Shown: one piece after another, positions 1 through 11,772 of the stretch | How the letters are laid out: each line of letters begins with the position of its first letter | Position numbering within the stretch: position 1 is the stretch's first letter | Program-made: the position numbers and the translations under genes | Notes under the pieces: model-generated | What the model saw: only the letters and a program-made list of their open reading frames with translations | The model's database searches: none | Told to the model about the DNA's origin: nothing | Assembly: GCA_930367215.1 (NCBI GenBank) | Contig: OV884060.1 | Coordinates: 10,434,001-10,498,000 of the forward strand | Length of the DNA: 64,000 bases | Direction of reading: 5' to 3' | DNA from: Pollenia angustigena | Lineage: Eukaryota; Arthropoda; Insecta; Diptera; Polleniidae

Positions 1-1
1 C

Positions 2-1453
2 AAATCAAACGCAATCGGTCTGGATGATATTAACCCAAGGTTCATAAAGCTTATACCACCAGGGATAATACACCCTATCAAACATCTCTATAACACAATT
101 ACAACCACAAGTACCTTTCCGACGGAATGGAAGTATGCCAAAATCATTCCAGTACCAAAAACAAACAATGAATACCGCCCGATATCCATATTACCATACA
201 TTTCAAAAGTTTTTGAACGACTTATACATAAACAAATTGTTGAATATATAAATCAGTACAGTTTATTAACGGATCGTCAGTCAGGTTTTAGATCTCAGCA
301 TAGCTGTTTAACCGCCCTAACTGATGTAATCGAAGCCATAAGAAGCAACTTAGATGATGGGAGAATTTCATTTTTAGTCTTGCTCGATCATTCAAAGGCC
401 TTTGATACGGTTCACCACTCTATACTGGGTTTCAAATTATCTAATATGTTCAATTTCTCCACAACTGCCGTTAGATTGATGTCAACATATTTAACTGATA
501 GATGGCAATACGTCTCTAATAAAGGCCTTCTCTCTAATCCTCTTCGCGTGACTAGAGGTGTTCCGCAGGGTTCCATACTGGGACCATTACTGTACTCGAT
601 CTATGCTAATGATATACCAAAACAGTTAAAATATTCAAGAATGCAGATGTATGCTGATGATATACAGCTCTACCTGGATAGCTGCAAAGCATCCATCTTC
701 ACTAGTGTTAAAAATCTTAACACTGATCTAAATAATATATTCCTCTGGGCGACTGCAAACGGTTTACGAATTAACCCGGAAAAGTCAAAATGTATTATAA
801 TTTGCAAAAACTCAGTCAAAATCGCGTCAAGAATTGATGTTTTCCTGGGTGGTAGCAAAAATTGATATTGTTAAGTCTGCAAGAAATCTTGGTGTGGTTT
901 TCAACAGCACACTCACTTGGTCAGATCACATCAACCAATCATGTGGAAGAGTGTATAGTATGTTAAGGTGTTTATGGGCAACACAGTATTGCACACCTTT
1001 AAAAATAAGACTACTCCTGGCTAAAACATACTAACTACCAGCTTTGATGTATTCATCAGAAATCTTTTGCGGTTGTAACTCAAAAGACACTGCTAAACTA
1101 AACACAACGTTCAACAACATTGTACGTTACATATTCTCCTTGAGGAGATTTGATCATGTTTCTCAATACTTCAGTCGCATATTTAATGTCACCTTTACTT
1201 AAAGATAAAAAACCTTGTTTTCCTACATAAAATTGTAACAACGGAACAACCGAAATATCTTCATGATCGCTTAATATTTATGAGGTCTGCAAGGGGAAAT
1301 GGTATCATGCAAATTCGACATCGAGACACGGCATCTGAAAGACACTTTTTTATATTAACTATCCGTCTCTGGAACCAACTTCCCTCAAACTTTCGTACTA
1401 TTGGCAACGCAAATAAATTCAAACAATTACTTCAACATTTTTACCAAACTTAA
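2..1453 (+). pseudogene. Non-LTR retrotransposon reverse transcriptase, 3' part, broken (jockey/CR1-like)
   Basis: The reading frame is open from the window edge, so the 5' part lies outside. It would encode the reverse transcriptase that copies the element's RNA at the target site. Visible RT motifs in order are EYRPISILPYISKVFERLI near 170-230, the palm motif DHSKAFDTVHHSIL near 388, GVPQGSILGPLLYSIYAND near 557-612, and the catalytic YADD at 650-661. The first frame closes at 865. The thumb (NLGVVFNSTLTWSDHINQ) continues in another frame from 834, so there is a frameshift, and an in-frame stop falls at 1032-1034. The C-terminus (LWNQLPSNFRTI) ends at TAA 1451-1453 after a further frame change. 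The copy is therefore dead. Motifs and gene order fit jockey/CR1-type elements; the exact clade cannot be settled by eye. Confidence 0.9.
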
Positions 1454-1748
1454 TCTGCTGCAAAACAGTAGTAACTTCTATGAACATCTCACAGTATTTT
1501 TTCTTATGTTTCTTTTTCATCTATTTTTTATTTAATGTTTCTTTTTTCCCTCTATCTTAAATAATTAAATTATTAAATTTCATATTATTATAATTTTTTA
1601 TCAACATAATGTTTAAACCTATGATATTTTTTATTGATATAACTTCCGGATTCTGATACTGTAAATTATAAGATATTATATCTTGTTGTATCCGAAATTG
1701 CAAACTTAATAAATAAATAAATAAATAAATAAAAATAAATAAATAAAA
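1454..1748 (+). mobile_element. 3' UTR and (AATA)n tail of the same non-LTR element
   Basis: About 250 bp of AT-rich sequence follows the RT stop and ends in a run of AATA repeats (1707-1748). A simple-repeat tail instead of pure poly(A) marks the 3' end made by target-primed reverse transcription in several non-LTR clades. It fixes the orientation and right end of the insertion. Confidence 0.75.
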
Positions 1749-2498
1749 TTTTATACAGAAAAAAAAAAAATTGAAAATTGATTTTAATTTTTGACATTGT
1801 TAGTTATGCTTGAGTATATTAAATGAAAATTAAATTTGATGACCTCAAGCCTAACTAGAAATATCAAAAATTAAAAATTAACAGTTCAACTTAAAATCAC
1901 AATTGTTCTTTATATTGATTTTAATTAAAAAAAGGTTTTAAATTATTTAAAAATTAATTTAATTTGCACCATTAATCAAATCATTTAAACGTTTAACTCA
2001 CTTGATAAAACGTTTAGTTCACTTGATTACATTTTTATTTATTGTTGGGGGGTTAAGATACGACAAACAAAATCTTATTAATTAAAAATTTTGTATTCCC
2101 AAAAAACTACTATGATAGTAAATATGCAAGTGCATATCTTAAAAAAACTAAGCTGGCAACTTGCTTTATTTTGATTTTCTTGCGAAAACAAAAAAAGCAA
2201 GTTATTGTTGTAGTTGGTCCTTTGGCCAGAGTGATGAATTTATGAATATTATTTTTATCAAGCTATTAGGGCCTAAATTTCTTCAATGTAAATAAAATTA
2301 AATTTTAAATTACAATATTTTGTTCCCGACGTTTCGTCGGTTGTTTGTTGACTTTTTCAAGGCATTGTCTATTTGAAAATTATTGAAACAATAAAATAAG
2401 TACTATTATGTTACACATAAACAATACAGACTTACAATATGAAATTTAATAAATTTAAAAGCAAGTTGTTTTTGTTTTTATTTTGTTTTTTCTTAACA
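1749..2498. other. AT-rich intergenic DNA with small repeat fragments
   Basis: No gene is visible. Segment 1780-2040 carries ATTTGCACCA and TTAAACGTTTAA-type sequence also seen near 11.8 kb and 47.0 kb. Segment 2057-2110 matches the outer end of the five-copy repeat described at 3353 (AAAATCTTATT...AAAATTTTGTATT). Confidence 0.5.
2318..2365 (-). other. Possible decayed hammerhead-ribozyme-like fold
   Basis: The + strand reads CCCGACGTTTCGTCGG followed by ACTTTTTCAAGGC. The reverse strand therefore has CGAAAC followed by GTCGGG, the GAAA core next to stem III in hammerhead ribozymes of Penelope-like and retrozyme elements. The opposite core block, normally CTGANGA, reads TTGAAAAA and is degenerate. 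It may also be only a 6-bp palindrome. Confidence 0.2.
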
Positions 2499-3345
2499 CT
2501 AGATGACCCGTGCGAATATTTCGCACCGTTAGTTGTCATTTTTGTAACATAAAATGAAAATAATTAATAGAAATTTTAGTAACTTCAATACATTGTAAAA
2601 TATCATTTTTATCAATGAAAATATGAATTTTTCAATTTCTAATTATTTTTCGTCATTAGTGTTAGAAATAAGCTTTCAAATGAGATATCATTCATTAAAT
2701 TTGATGCGGTGGTATGGGAGATGTTTGCAACCGACAAAAAAAAGTGTTTTAGAAATAATATATACTAGATGACCCGTGCGAATATTTCGCACCGTAATTT
2801 TTATCAATAAAAATATTAATTTTTCAATTTCTAATTATTTTTCGTCATTAGTGTTAGAAATAAGCTTTAAAATGAGATATCATTCATTAAATTTGATGCG
2901 GTGGTATGGGAGATATTTGCAACCGACAAAAAAAAGTGCTTTGGAAATAATATATACTAGATGACCCGTGCGAATATTTCGCACCGTAATTTTTATCAAT
3001 GAAAATATAAATTTTTCAATTTCTAATTATTTTTCGTCATTAGTGTTAGAAATAAGCTTTAAAATGAGATATCATTCATTAAATTTGATGCGGTGGTATG
3101 GGAGATATTTGCAACCGACAAAAAAAAGTGCTTTGGAAATAATATATACTAGATGACCCGTGCGAATATTTCGCACCGTAATTTTTATCAATGAAAATAT
3201 TAATTTTTCAATTTCTAATTATTTTTCGTCATTAGTGTTAGAAATAAGCTTTAAAATGAGATATCATTCATTAAATTTGATGCGGTGGTATGGGAGATGT
3301 TTGCAACCGACAAAAAAAAAAGTGTTTTAGAAATAATATATATGA
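2499..3345 (+). repeat. Four tandem copies of a 192-bp unit
   Basis: Copies begin with CTAGATGACCCGTGCG at 2499, 2765, 2957 and 3149. The last three are spaced exactly 192 bp, and the first is 266 bp with extra sequence. Each head contains the palindrome GTGCGAA-TAT-TTCGCAC. Each unit holds a 62-codon frame because 192 is a multiple of three, but it starts at GTG, is bounded by the TAG of CTAG and has no recognisable protein. I read the unit as the end of a retro- or rolling-circle element amplified in tandem. Confidence 0.85.
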
Positions 3346-3352
3346 TGATACT

Positions 3353-3660
3353 TACAACTACAATTAATGTTGGAAGAATTCCAACCAATTATAGTGGGGA
3401 ATATAAGAAAAGATAAGCAAACTGTTTATTGTTAGTATTTTGTTTAAGCTTTGATATCGTTGCAAATAAGAATTTTTAAGTGTTTGCAATTTTCTTTCAC
3501 TCTGCAGTTTTGTTTGCTTATATCCTTGGATTTTTCTAAAATTTTTTGGGAGAATGTTTCCTGATACTCTGTCCTTGGCAACCAGTGAAATGCGCATAGA
3601 AACTTGATTTTCCTCCAAGAATAAATTTCAGTGCTTTTATTAAGAAAAAATTAATTAAGC
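3353..3660 (-). repeat. Dispersed repeat R1, copy 1
   Basis: On the minus strand this runs from GTGCTTAATT through the conserved block ATGCGCATTTCACTGGTTG and a CAGGAAAC segment to a terminal hairpin around TTGGTTGGAATTCTTCCAAC. The same order occurs at 23126, 38520 (minus), 38868 and 45450. No protein is encoded. The 3' hairpin recalls Helitron ends, but no clean CTRR terminus is seen. Confidence 0.7.
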
Positions 3661-3728
3661 ACAACAAATAAAATCTTATTTATTCAAAATTTTGTATTTT
3701 TAAAAATAACTTTGATACAGATTTCTTA

Positions 3729-6238
3729 AGCTAAGTCTACACGATATGTTGAATCAGCAAATTTATGTTGAAAAATTAGCTTTCAGTGCCAACATATCGT
3801 ATAGACACCAAATTTTTTCAACAAACGTATGCTTACCAACATATGACAGGCATTTGTTAACGATGTCAGCAAACTTTTGTTCTCAATTATTGCATATCGT
3901 CTAGACACAATATTTTTTGCTTTTCAACAAATATTTTACGTATATTGACAAATATGTTATTTGTTGAAAGTCGTATGCAAGCTTTTCAGCATACAGCAAA
4001 TTTGGTAGCATATGAATAATATAAAAATTGGCATTCTTTAAATAACTTGATTAATTTTTTACATAACCCCGGAACTTATCCAGATTTCTAGCTCATCGGC
4101 AAACAAGGAATAAAAAATTGCATTTATAAGTGCTTTGAAAATAGAAATGTTTGCCGAAGAACTTTGTTTTAGAGTTATAGCCCATAAAAGTTGATCAATT
4201 CTTAACCAATATTTCTTGAAGCTTAAATTGGATCACAGCAATATGGGTATCGCTGAAGGGTGTTTCCAAATACCTTTCACATGGTATATCAAACATGCCG
4301 AATTATTAACCCATTAAGAACCAATTTAAAAAAAATATTTTACTTTACTAATGCATTTTATCAAAATGGCTCTAATCTGAAAATGTTATCGATATAAAGG
4401 TATTTTTTACATATAAAATTTTATAGGGAACGCATCAAGTTATAAAAGTTAATAAATTATATTATAATTAATCGTTTGTTTAATATAGAGTTATGAGTAT
4501 ACATGTCGTAATAGTTTATATACTCTATGTTTTATTTAATTATAGTTTGCAAATACCGGCTTTGCTAAATAAAATTGTTCTTTTATGTTGCTTTCCGACT
4601 TGACATAAGGGTTCTTAATTTTATGGTATATCAAGCACCGGCTTTGCTCAGCTGAGTTAATTTTCTTCATTAAACCCCTCCACCTTGAAAATTTCTATTA
4701 AAGAAATTAACAAAAATTGATGTCAAACTGAACCGATTGTTATTTACAAAAGAACTCGTTTCCTATGACTAGATTTTACACTACGATGAACGGTCTATAA
4801 TTTACCATAGGCCGCATGTAAAACCCATTCTCGGATATACTTTAGCATACCTAAGAGGTTCCGAATAACGCTATTATAGCAGAATTGTATATGCCATAGT
4901 TTCATAAAGCTAGAAATCACACAACTAAATTTGGAGAAGATCGGCCCACAATTTACCATATGCTCCATTCGAGCATTTCAATTTTCACTTTTTTTTATGA
5001 CTTTAGTGGCAAAACTGTAACTGTATTGAAATTTGGTCCAGTTTATGTTTTTTAATATTTAAATTACTCAACCGAATTTTGTAATTATCGACCCAAAAAT
5101 CCCGTTAATACGGCTAAACTGATACAAATCATGATAGTTTATTCAAATTTGGTCAAATTATGTTATATATGATTAATGAGTCGGTTAAGTCCGACCACAG
5201 AATATACAGATAAATATTTGAACGTGTACCTTATTTGGGACTTATGGGCAATCATGGACCCGATAAAACAAATAAGGTTATAGTCGCTAAAATTTGTATA
5301 AATACTAAAATTTTTAAGGATGTTATTGGTAATATTGGTAATATTTTTGTAAGTGATAATTGTATAGGAGCTATAGATTTAGAATATAAAGTTTGATCTT
5401 AATACCAAGATAAAAAAAATGTTTTTTTGACACAAAGATTCTTATCTGAAAAGTAGTTAGTATCTTTGAGAAATTATGGACCGTTCCTCACCTGTTTCAA
5501 TAACAATAAATGTTTAGTACCAATGTACCAAATTTTATTAAATAATTGCGACCTACAAAGTAAGAAGCCAGCCAGTCGTCCGGACAGATATCAAGATAGT
5601 GATTGAGTCGATCGGGATACTATAAAATGGTTATAGGACCAATATTTTTAAGTATAACAGACACTATGGTGGTGTGGGTATCAAAATGAAAAACATACTG
5701 CTGGCCGGCCCATAACTTTCCATAACGGTAGAACTGTAACCAATTATAAAACTGTAAGGCTTTATAAATAATTTTTAGATCAATCCACTTCATATATTTT
5801 AACTACATATGTATTTGCGGATTTGACCCAGCCCAATATATCTTTCATACTTATTCAGTATTAATATGCATACATAAAACTATTAATTTTTGCACTAAAG
5901 GCGATAATTTATAACAAATTTTAAATAAAAAAATTAAAATAATAAAAAAAGAGAATTGTCAAATTTATTTGAAATTTTTAAACAAATGTTCTCTTTACTC
6001 AACATACATAACAACATACGAAATTCAACATATCGTGAGGGGAACAAAAATTGTATGCTAACTTATTTGTTGAAATATCATTTGCTAGCATATGATGAAT
6101 TTGAAAAATTTAGTATTTTCAGCATATCGTCTAGACACCCAGCATATTGCATATGCTGAAAGAGACATTTGTTATTATTTTTAAGCATATGAGTATAAGC
6201 ATACATTTGCTGATTCAACATATCGTCAAGACTAAGCT
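3729..6238. mobile_element. TIR DNA element flanked by TTA (PIF/Harbinger-like?)
   Basis: The ends are inverted copies: AGCTAAGTCTACACGATATG on the left and AAGCTTAGTCTTGACGATAT read inward from the right, both continuing into TTGAATCAGCAAAT. Direct TTA lies at 3726-3728 and 6239-6241. About 290 bp inside each end repeats a CAACATATCGTCTAGACAC-like motif in both orientations (near 3783, 3894 and 6120). The middle (about 4070-5880) is decayed sequence resembling the GTCC-type dispersed repeat and has no transposase. A 3-bp TTA duplication is typical of PIF/Harbinger, but three bases can match by chance in such DNA. Confidence 0.65.
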
Positions 6239-6241
6239 TTA

Positions 6242-7206
6242 TGTTTATTTTATTATTACTAAACATATTTCACTGTATTAAATAAATTTTTATAAGGTAA
6301 AAGGAAAAAAGGAAGAAATCGAAAAAAGTGTGACCAGTAAATTGATCGATCATACTTTAGCTTTATTTTTAAAAATATTGGGTAACTTAACTTTATTTGT
6401 AAGAAGATAATTGTATAATGTAGTGTATCACACAAGCCCACAATGCCTGTACATTGTACATGCAAGTTAAACACATCAATAAATATAAGTATCGATAACA
6501 TTACTCAATTTTCAATAACTATTTGAGTGACACATTTCTCTTTGAGTGTATTTCTACAACGATTGGTCAAATAGAAATGTGAATATGATTCTTCATAGTA
6601 TTGAAAGAGAAGAATATATTTTCATAAGTTACAAAGGTTAAGATAAATTCTCAAAAGTGATATATAAGACAATACAAATTTAAATAAATCAGACTTGAAA
6701 TTATCAACTTAATCCGGCAGTAGCTTGCCTAAGCTTTTTAATTACAAGACTCCGATAATTTGGCTGTTTCTTTGAACGCCTTCCAAAACAGCTGAAACCC
6801 TGACAGCTATCTAATCAAACCTTGGGCTATAGGGAATACACTAACATTAATACACTTGTAACACCACAATAATATTATTTAGGAACTCTTAAATGATGCT
6901 TGATTTAGCAAACGTTTTGCATAATCAAACAATTGTTTAATCTATCTATATTTAAATCGGCAAAGGCAAAACAGTTAAGAACACTTTCCTCCTCTGTATG
7001 TCAACTGATTTGAACAAAATATACACCATCTGAAAGATATTTACTTACAGAAGTGCACAATATATATTTAATTTAAATCTGTTCAATACTTTCAGAGCAA
7101 TAAGCGTTCTAATTTGCTACTAACACATAAATAAATAAATAAAAAATTTGTTTTTTTCCATTCATCAAATAATAAAAAAATATGGTTTTTGAATTTTTCG
7201 ACAATA
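6242..7206. other. No feature recognised
   Basis: AT-rich DNA with no convincing gene. A loose direct repeat of TCGGCAAAGGCAAAACAGTT (about 6955) recurs with differences just right of the mariner copy (about 9235). Confidence 0.5.
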
Positions 7207-7492
7207 TAAAAGGTGTGATTTTTAAGAGCTATAGGAAAGTTAAAAAAACACATAAAATTCAGAAAAATGCATGAAATCTTTATTTGAAATGAAGATTATT
7301 TCATGCAAATATTGCCCGTGACTGCGCCTCAAATGGTCCATCCTCTTAGTCCAATTTTGGCATACTCTTTCCAACATTTCGGCCGGTATCTCATAAATAA
7401 ATGCTTCAATGTTGTCTTCCAATGCGTCAATTGAAGCGGGCATGTGTGTATAGACATGAGCTTTAACATAACCCCACAAAAGTAGTATAAAG

Positions 7493-8221
7493 TAGTGCTG
7501 GGAAACTATCGATAGACTATCGATATTCGATAATCTTAAAATATCGAAAATATCGATAGGAAAAATATAAATATCGATATGTTTATTATTTAAAATACAG
7601 ATATGAAGACATCTAACAGCAGCTATACACACACGGTATTTCGCCGCAAATTTTTACATGCTATTATTAGTTCGCGCTGAATTACAGCAATGAATACAAG
7701 CAACAAGAATGGCAAGTGGTATGGATTGCTTAGCAGTGCTTTTTACTGCTAATTTGAGTCGAAATTTTTACATATTTATATAGGGACTGAAATGTCAAAT
7801 ATTTTTGTCATGTTGTAAAAAAAAAAATACAAATCCAAATGCAATTGCAAGCATAGGACAAAACAATGAACGACCATTAGAGGATAAGTCCGTTAGATTA
7901 TTTACCTTTTTGGGTTAAGAATTTAGAAAATTTTTTAAAAGTTGCAATGGAATATCTTATAGTCCCTGTTACTTCGGTTCCTTCTGAAAGGTACTTATCA
8001 ATTTTTTAAAAACTACCATCTAAAATAACGTGCGTATATACACACGTCTCATACATTCAATAAAGTGATGAAAACAACGGACTGTAGCCTTATAAAACAA
8101 ATTAAAGTTTTCCTGCACAAGTACAAACATTCAGTCGATAGTAATATCGATATATCGATAGTGAAATCTGAGCTATCGATAAATATCGATAGTATTAAAT
8201 TTCGATAGTATCCCAGCACTA
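7493..8221 (+). mobile_element. hAT-superfamily element (729 bp) inserted in the mariner transposase
   Basis: Terminal inverted repeats are TAGTGCTGGGAAACTATCGA (left) and TAGTGCTGGGATACTATCGA (from the right). The 8-bp target duplication is GTATAAAG at 7485-7492 and GTCTAAAG at 8222-8229; the original mariner sequence is GTCTAAAG. Both subterminal regions (7503-7580 and 8140-8215) are crowded with TATCGAT/ATCGATA motifs. A short transposase C-terminal relic is on the + strand. Confidence 0.9.
7887..8009 (+). pseudogene. hAT transposase C-terminal (hATC dimerisation) relic
   Basis: A 40-codon open frame ends at TAA 8007-8009. It reads SPLDYLPFWVKNLENF and then EYLIVPVTSVPSERYLSIF, which matches the hATC dimerisation motif of hAT transposases (usually YLSIPATSVPSERVFS). 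No N-terminal BED finger or catalytic triad remains in the 729-bp element, so it is a deletion derivative needing a transposase from elsewhere. The frame agrees with the hAT call made from the TIRs and 8-bp duplication. Confidence 0.75.
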
Positions 8222-9226
8222 GTCTAAAGGCGTTAAATCGCACGATCTAGGCGGCAAATTGACCGGTCCCGAGCGTGAAATAAAATGTTCACCGAACTCG
8301 CCTCTCAATAAGTACATTGTTAAGCGTGCTGTGTGGCATGTGGCACTGTCTTGCTGAAACCACAGGTCATGCAAGTCAAGCTCTTGCATTTTGGGCAAAA
8401 AAAAAAAAATTGGATATCATCTCACGGTAGCGCTCACCATTCACAGTTACGTTACGACTCGCATCATCTTTGAAGAAGTACGGTCCATTGATGCCACCAG
8501 CCCACAAACCGCACCGAAGTGTGACTTTGTCTGGATGCATTGGTAGCTCTTGCAATGCTTCTGGCTGATCTTCACCACAAAATCGAAAATTCTGATATAT
8601 TATAAACGTACCCATTGAGCCAAAAATGAGCTTCGTCACTGAACACAATTTTTCGATAAAAAAGTGGATCTTCGGCCAACTTTCCAAGAGCCCATTCTCC
8701 AAAAATTCTACGATGCGGTAGGTCGTTCGGCTTCAATTCTTGTACCAGCTGTATTTTGAAAGGCTTCATAACTAAATCCTTCTGCAAAATTTTCCACGTT
8801 GTTGAGTAACAGAGGCCCAATTGCTGCGAACGGCGACGAATCGATAATTGATGGTCATTATTAACAATGACCGGTACAGCTGATATATTTTCTTCACTTC
8901 GCACTCTACGTAAGCGTGTTGGCGGTTTATTGTCCAACAATGTAAATTTGGTGCGAAATTTAGTCACAATAGCCCGAATAGCCGCTTCAGTGGGTCGATT
9001 AAACTGACCATAGAATGGAAGAAGCGCGCGATGAACTTTCTAACCAGACCACGCATTTTGATAATAAAATTCAATAATTTGCAAGCGTTGTTCGTTTGTA
9101 AGACGATTCATGGTTAAATTATAGACTAAACTGAAGATGTTTGACAGTGAAACAAAACACGAAACATGCGTCAGCTGTTTAAACCAGTTTTGCCAAAAAG
9201 ATAATAGCTAAAAAATCACTCCACAC

Positions 9227-11524
9227 ATATATAAATCGACACAGGCAAACCAGTTAGATAAACTATATTTTCTTCATATTAAAAAAATTATGGCCGAATT
9301 TCGACCATTAGGCAAACACTTGCTAAACTTAAAGGATATGATAGGATTTGAAAGGTGTGAAAATAGCTTAAGTTTTTCTTATAATATTGATGGAGTTTTT
9401 GTAACAAATTTATGTTTAGCCATTTTTTACTTAAAATTTCGCCATAATTAATAGTAAAGCGTTGGAAACACTGATGCAGTGTATTTATTTATTGCAATGA
9501 AATTTCTATTTGCTTCTATTACGTTGCGTATAGTTAATATAGATTTCTAAAAATATTACGTATACGCAAATTGCTAAAACCTTCTTATTTATCGAGTTTT
9601 ATTTATACTTTTTATGTACCAAGAGCGTGAGAGTATATTGATTTCTATTAGCTTTATCTTTCTCAATAAGCTTCAATTTAGAGAGGTTTGAAATGAATTA
9701 TGAAATCATGACATGTTTACACATACAGTAGGCTTGATAGATTAAAATTCGTGACATTCACTAAAAAAACATGATATTGAAAATAATTCTTGAAAATAAA
9801 AAACTTACTAAAATCATCTTTTATAAACATATTTTGATTGTTTAAACCAGTTTAAAGCAAAATGTACAAGCACATGGACTTTCTATTTGCATTTAAAATT
9901 TCTGTACTCTTTTATTTTGAGTCAGTTGTTTAACGTTTTCTATTTTTAGTTTTGATTATAGAGAGAAATATATACAAGTGTTGATACAGATTTCTTTTTC
10001 AAATCGGCATCTCAGTGCAGTTAAACTATTTTATTAAATATGTGGAGTTTATTGTTAGCACAACATTAAGAAAGCAACAAGTTTAACTTGTTAAATGTGC
10101 CTTGGTGAAAAGGTATCAATTTAGTAACAAAGTGCAAACCAATAGACATTAAGGGCATTGCGAAACCCGAACAAAAAATGTCTATGTCTTTTTCGATTAA
10201 AAATAAACTTATTTTTTTTAATTAAATTAAAGAAAAACCAATAAAACCCAAAACGTATTATAACTAAAGAAAATATACATATCGTCGCAAGAATTAAAGA
10301 ATGCTGTAACTGACAAAAAGTCGAAAATGCGTTATTTGCATCATTTTTATCAGAAAAAATACTGCGTCGATTGGTCATGGTCCCATATTTGTTTGATGGA
10401 AAACAAAATTCACTTTTTTGCTTCCATAAAAATAATTATAGTTACAGCAATTTCTTTTGAAATTTTACCTTAGCCTTCCTTTGGAAAGCAATGAGGTATA
10501 TTGAATGTTCAGAAAAATTTACAATATAATAGTCTGGTAGTGTATAAAGTCATTTCTGAAAAATTGAAGGAATATAACTTTTACAAAAAAGCTTTATAAA
10601 ATACATAACTGAAATTTAGCTCATAGAATAAAATTCGAAAAATGAAAAATGCTGAATATAATATAAAGTAACCTTCGGAAGGAAATAATTCCCATTTTCT
10701 ATTTGGAAGGTTTTAGAAATTTGCTTCTCTGCGATAGGGTTTTCTTTTCCCAAACGACGGGAGACAGGTGCCATCTGATGACATAGGAAGCTGAAATTTG
10801 GCACACTTGAAGTACTTTCTCTGCGGAAGATCGTAACGAAGCCATATTTTTGATTTTCGGCTTTTCAACTAGTATAACTATAAAGATCTGATAAAAAAGA
10901 TGTTTTTTTTTATAATATGGGGAACTTTGGGCCCCACCCGGCGCGGCTAGGCACCGTCGGATTGACCTGAAAAATTAGATCATGATTTCTTACAGCAAAC
11001 CTCATATTTTAAGCAGCGCAAAAAATTAAATTTAAAAAAAAAAAAATTGCGACCAGTCTAATGTGCATGTACCTTTGTAGTATTCAATTCGTTCATAAAA
11101 AATTCCAACTGAAAGAGACAGAGAATAAAACTTTGTTCGTGAACTTTCGTTAATTAAGGTTCTCTTTTTAGAAAAGTTGTGTTAACAGAGTCACCAAAAT
11201 GTTAAGAATTTTGGTGCTGTTATTATCAAGGGGTTGCGATTATCGAGAGTTGCGTTTACCAAGGTTATACTGTAACTTATTTTAGTATGACTTTTATGTA
11301 AAAAAGTGGCTTTACTATATTATATATATTGTTTTTATTATACCACACTAAAAATTGCACCAGCTTTTCAACACTTCACAAATGATAACGTTTTATTAAA
11401 ATTAACACTATTTCATATTTTTCTCCTGCAACATATTGTCTAGAAAAGTAGGTTGATATTGTACATAATAGTCTTTAAACAATATAAAATTACAACAATC
11501 TATCACATTGTATTATATTTTATA
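9227..11524. other. Mostly featureless AT-rich DNA
   Basis: No gene is supported. There is a small GC-rich patch at about 10920-10965 (GGGCCCCACCCGGCGCGG). At about 11225-11272 the reverse strand reads CAGTATAACCTTGGTAAACG, a pogo/Tigger-like terminus, but no partner end was found. The longest open frame here (10121-10378, minus) is low-complexity and unrecognised. Confidence 0.45.
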
Positions 11525-11670
11525 GACTTAATGGCTGTATGGGTTATTTCATGAGCAATTGCATCACAAATCGTTTGCAATCATAATGGAGAAGTAGAAA
11601 AAATTCAGACAATAAAAAATTTTTGTTTTCTTTTCTGCAAGCAATAATGTAACAAGACAGCCATACAACA
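11525..11670. repeat. Short inverted-repeat element with GTATGGCTGT-type ends
   Basis: ATGGCTGTATGG near 11529 and ACAGCCATACAACAG near 11656-11670 are inverted. A similar pair occurs at 55357-55455. It is possibly a small MITE family, with short and imperfect stems. Confidence 0.35.
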
Positions 11671-11772
11671 GTAAACTATTATAATATATGAACACATATA
11701 CTTTATAAAATTCAAACCATCCCGGTAGGAAATATCAATAGCGGAAATTTAGTGATTGACTTTGTTACCACA

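Larger units (their letters stand above)
7250..9111 (-). pseudogene. Mariner-family transposase, inactivated
   Basis: It would cut and paste the element at TA sites. The frame starts at ATG 9109-9111 (MNRLTNEQRLQIIEFYYQNA), and an in-frame TAG follows shortly. The DNA-binding half covers about 8600-9000. First catalytic Asp: VFSDEAHFWLNGYV (about 8640). Second: WFQQDSATCHTA (about 8340). Third: RSCDLTPLD (about 8225-8250), about 36 residues after the second, longer than the classic DD34D. The C-terminal part (WGYVKAHVYTHMPASIDALE, about 7400-7470) lies beyond the hAT insertion. Lesions: a stop near residue 24, a frameshift after NGYV, the 729-bp insertion, and loss of the original stop so the frame runs into flanking DNA. 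It is not functional. Confidence 0.9.
7207..9226 (-). mobile_element. Mariner-like (Tc1/mariner superfamily) element, split by a hAT insertion
   Basis: The ends read GGTGTGATTTTTAAGAGC on the left and AGTGATTTTTTAGCTATTA inward from the right. The second copy at 34462-35213, with clean TA flanks, confirms these as the family's TIRs. The element holds one transposase relic on the minus strand and is interrupted at 7493-8221. Compared with copy 2, about 30 bp including the transposase stop codon are missing near 7280. Confidence 0.85.

Noticed and set aside
2776..3156. Two 62-aa frames repeated in tandem
   Set aside because: They start at GTG and exist only because the 192-bp unit is divisible by three; no protein features.
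6078..6266. Frames near the right end of the 3729-6238 element
   Set aside because: They fall in the subterminal repeat motifs and show no transposase features.
6945..9285. Direct repeats flanking the mariner copy as a large duplication or LTR pair
   Set aside because: Only about 50 bp of loose similarity; no structure supports an LTR element.
10121..10378. 85-aa minus-strand frame
   Set aside because: Low-complexity A/T-driven composition, no motif, promoter or splice support.
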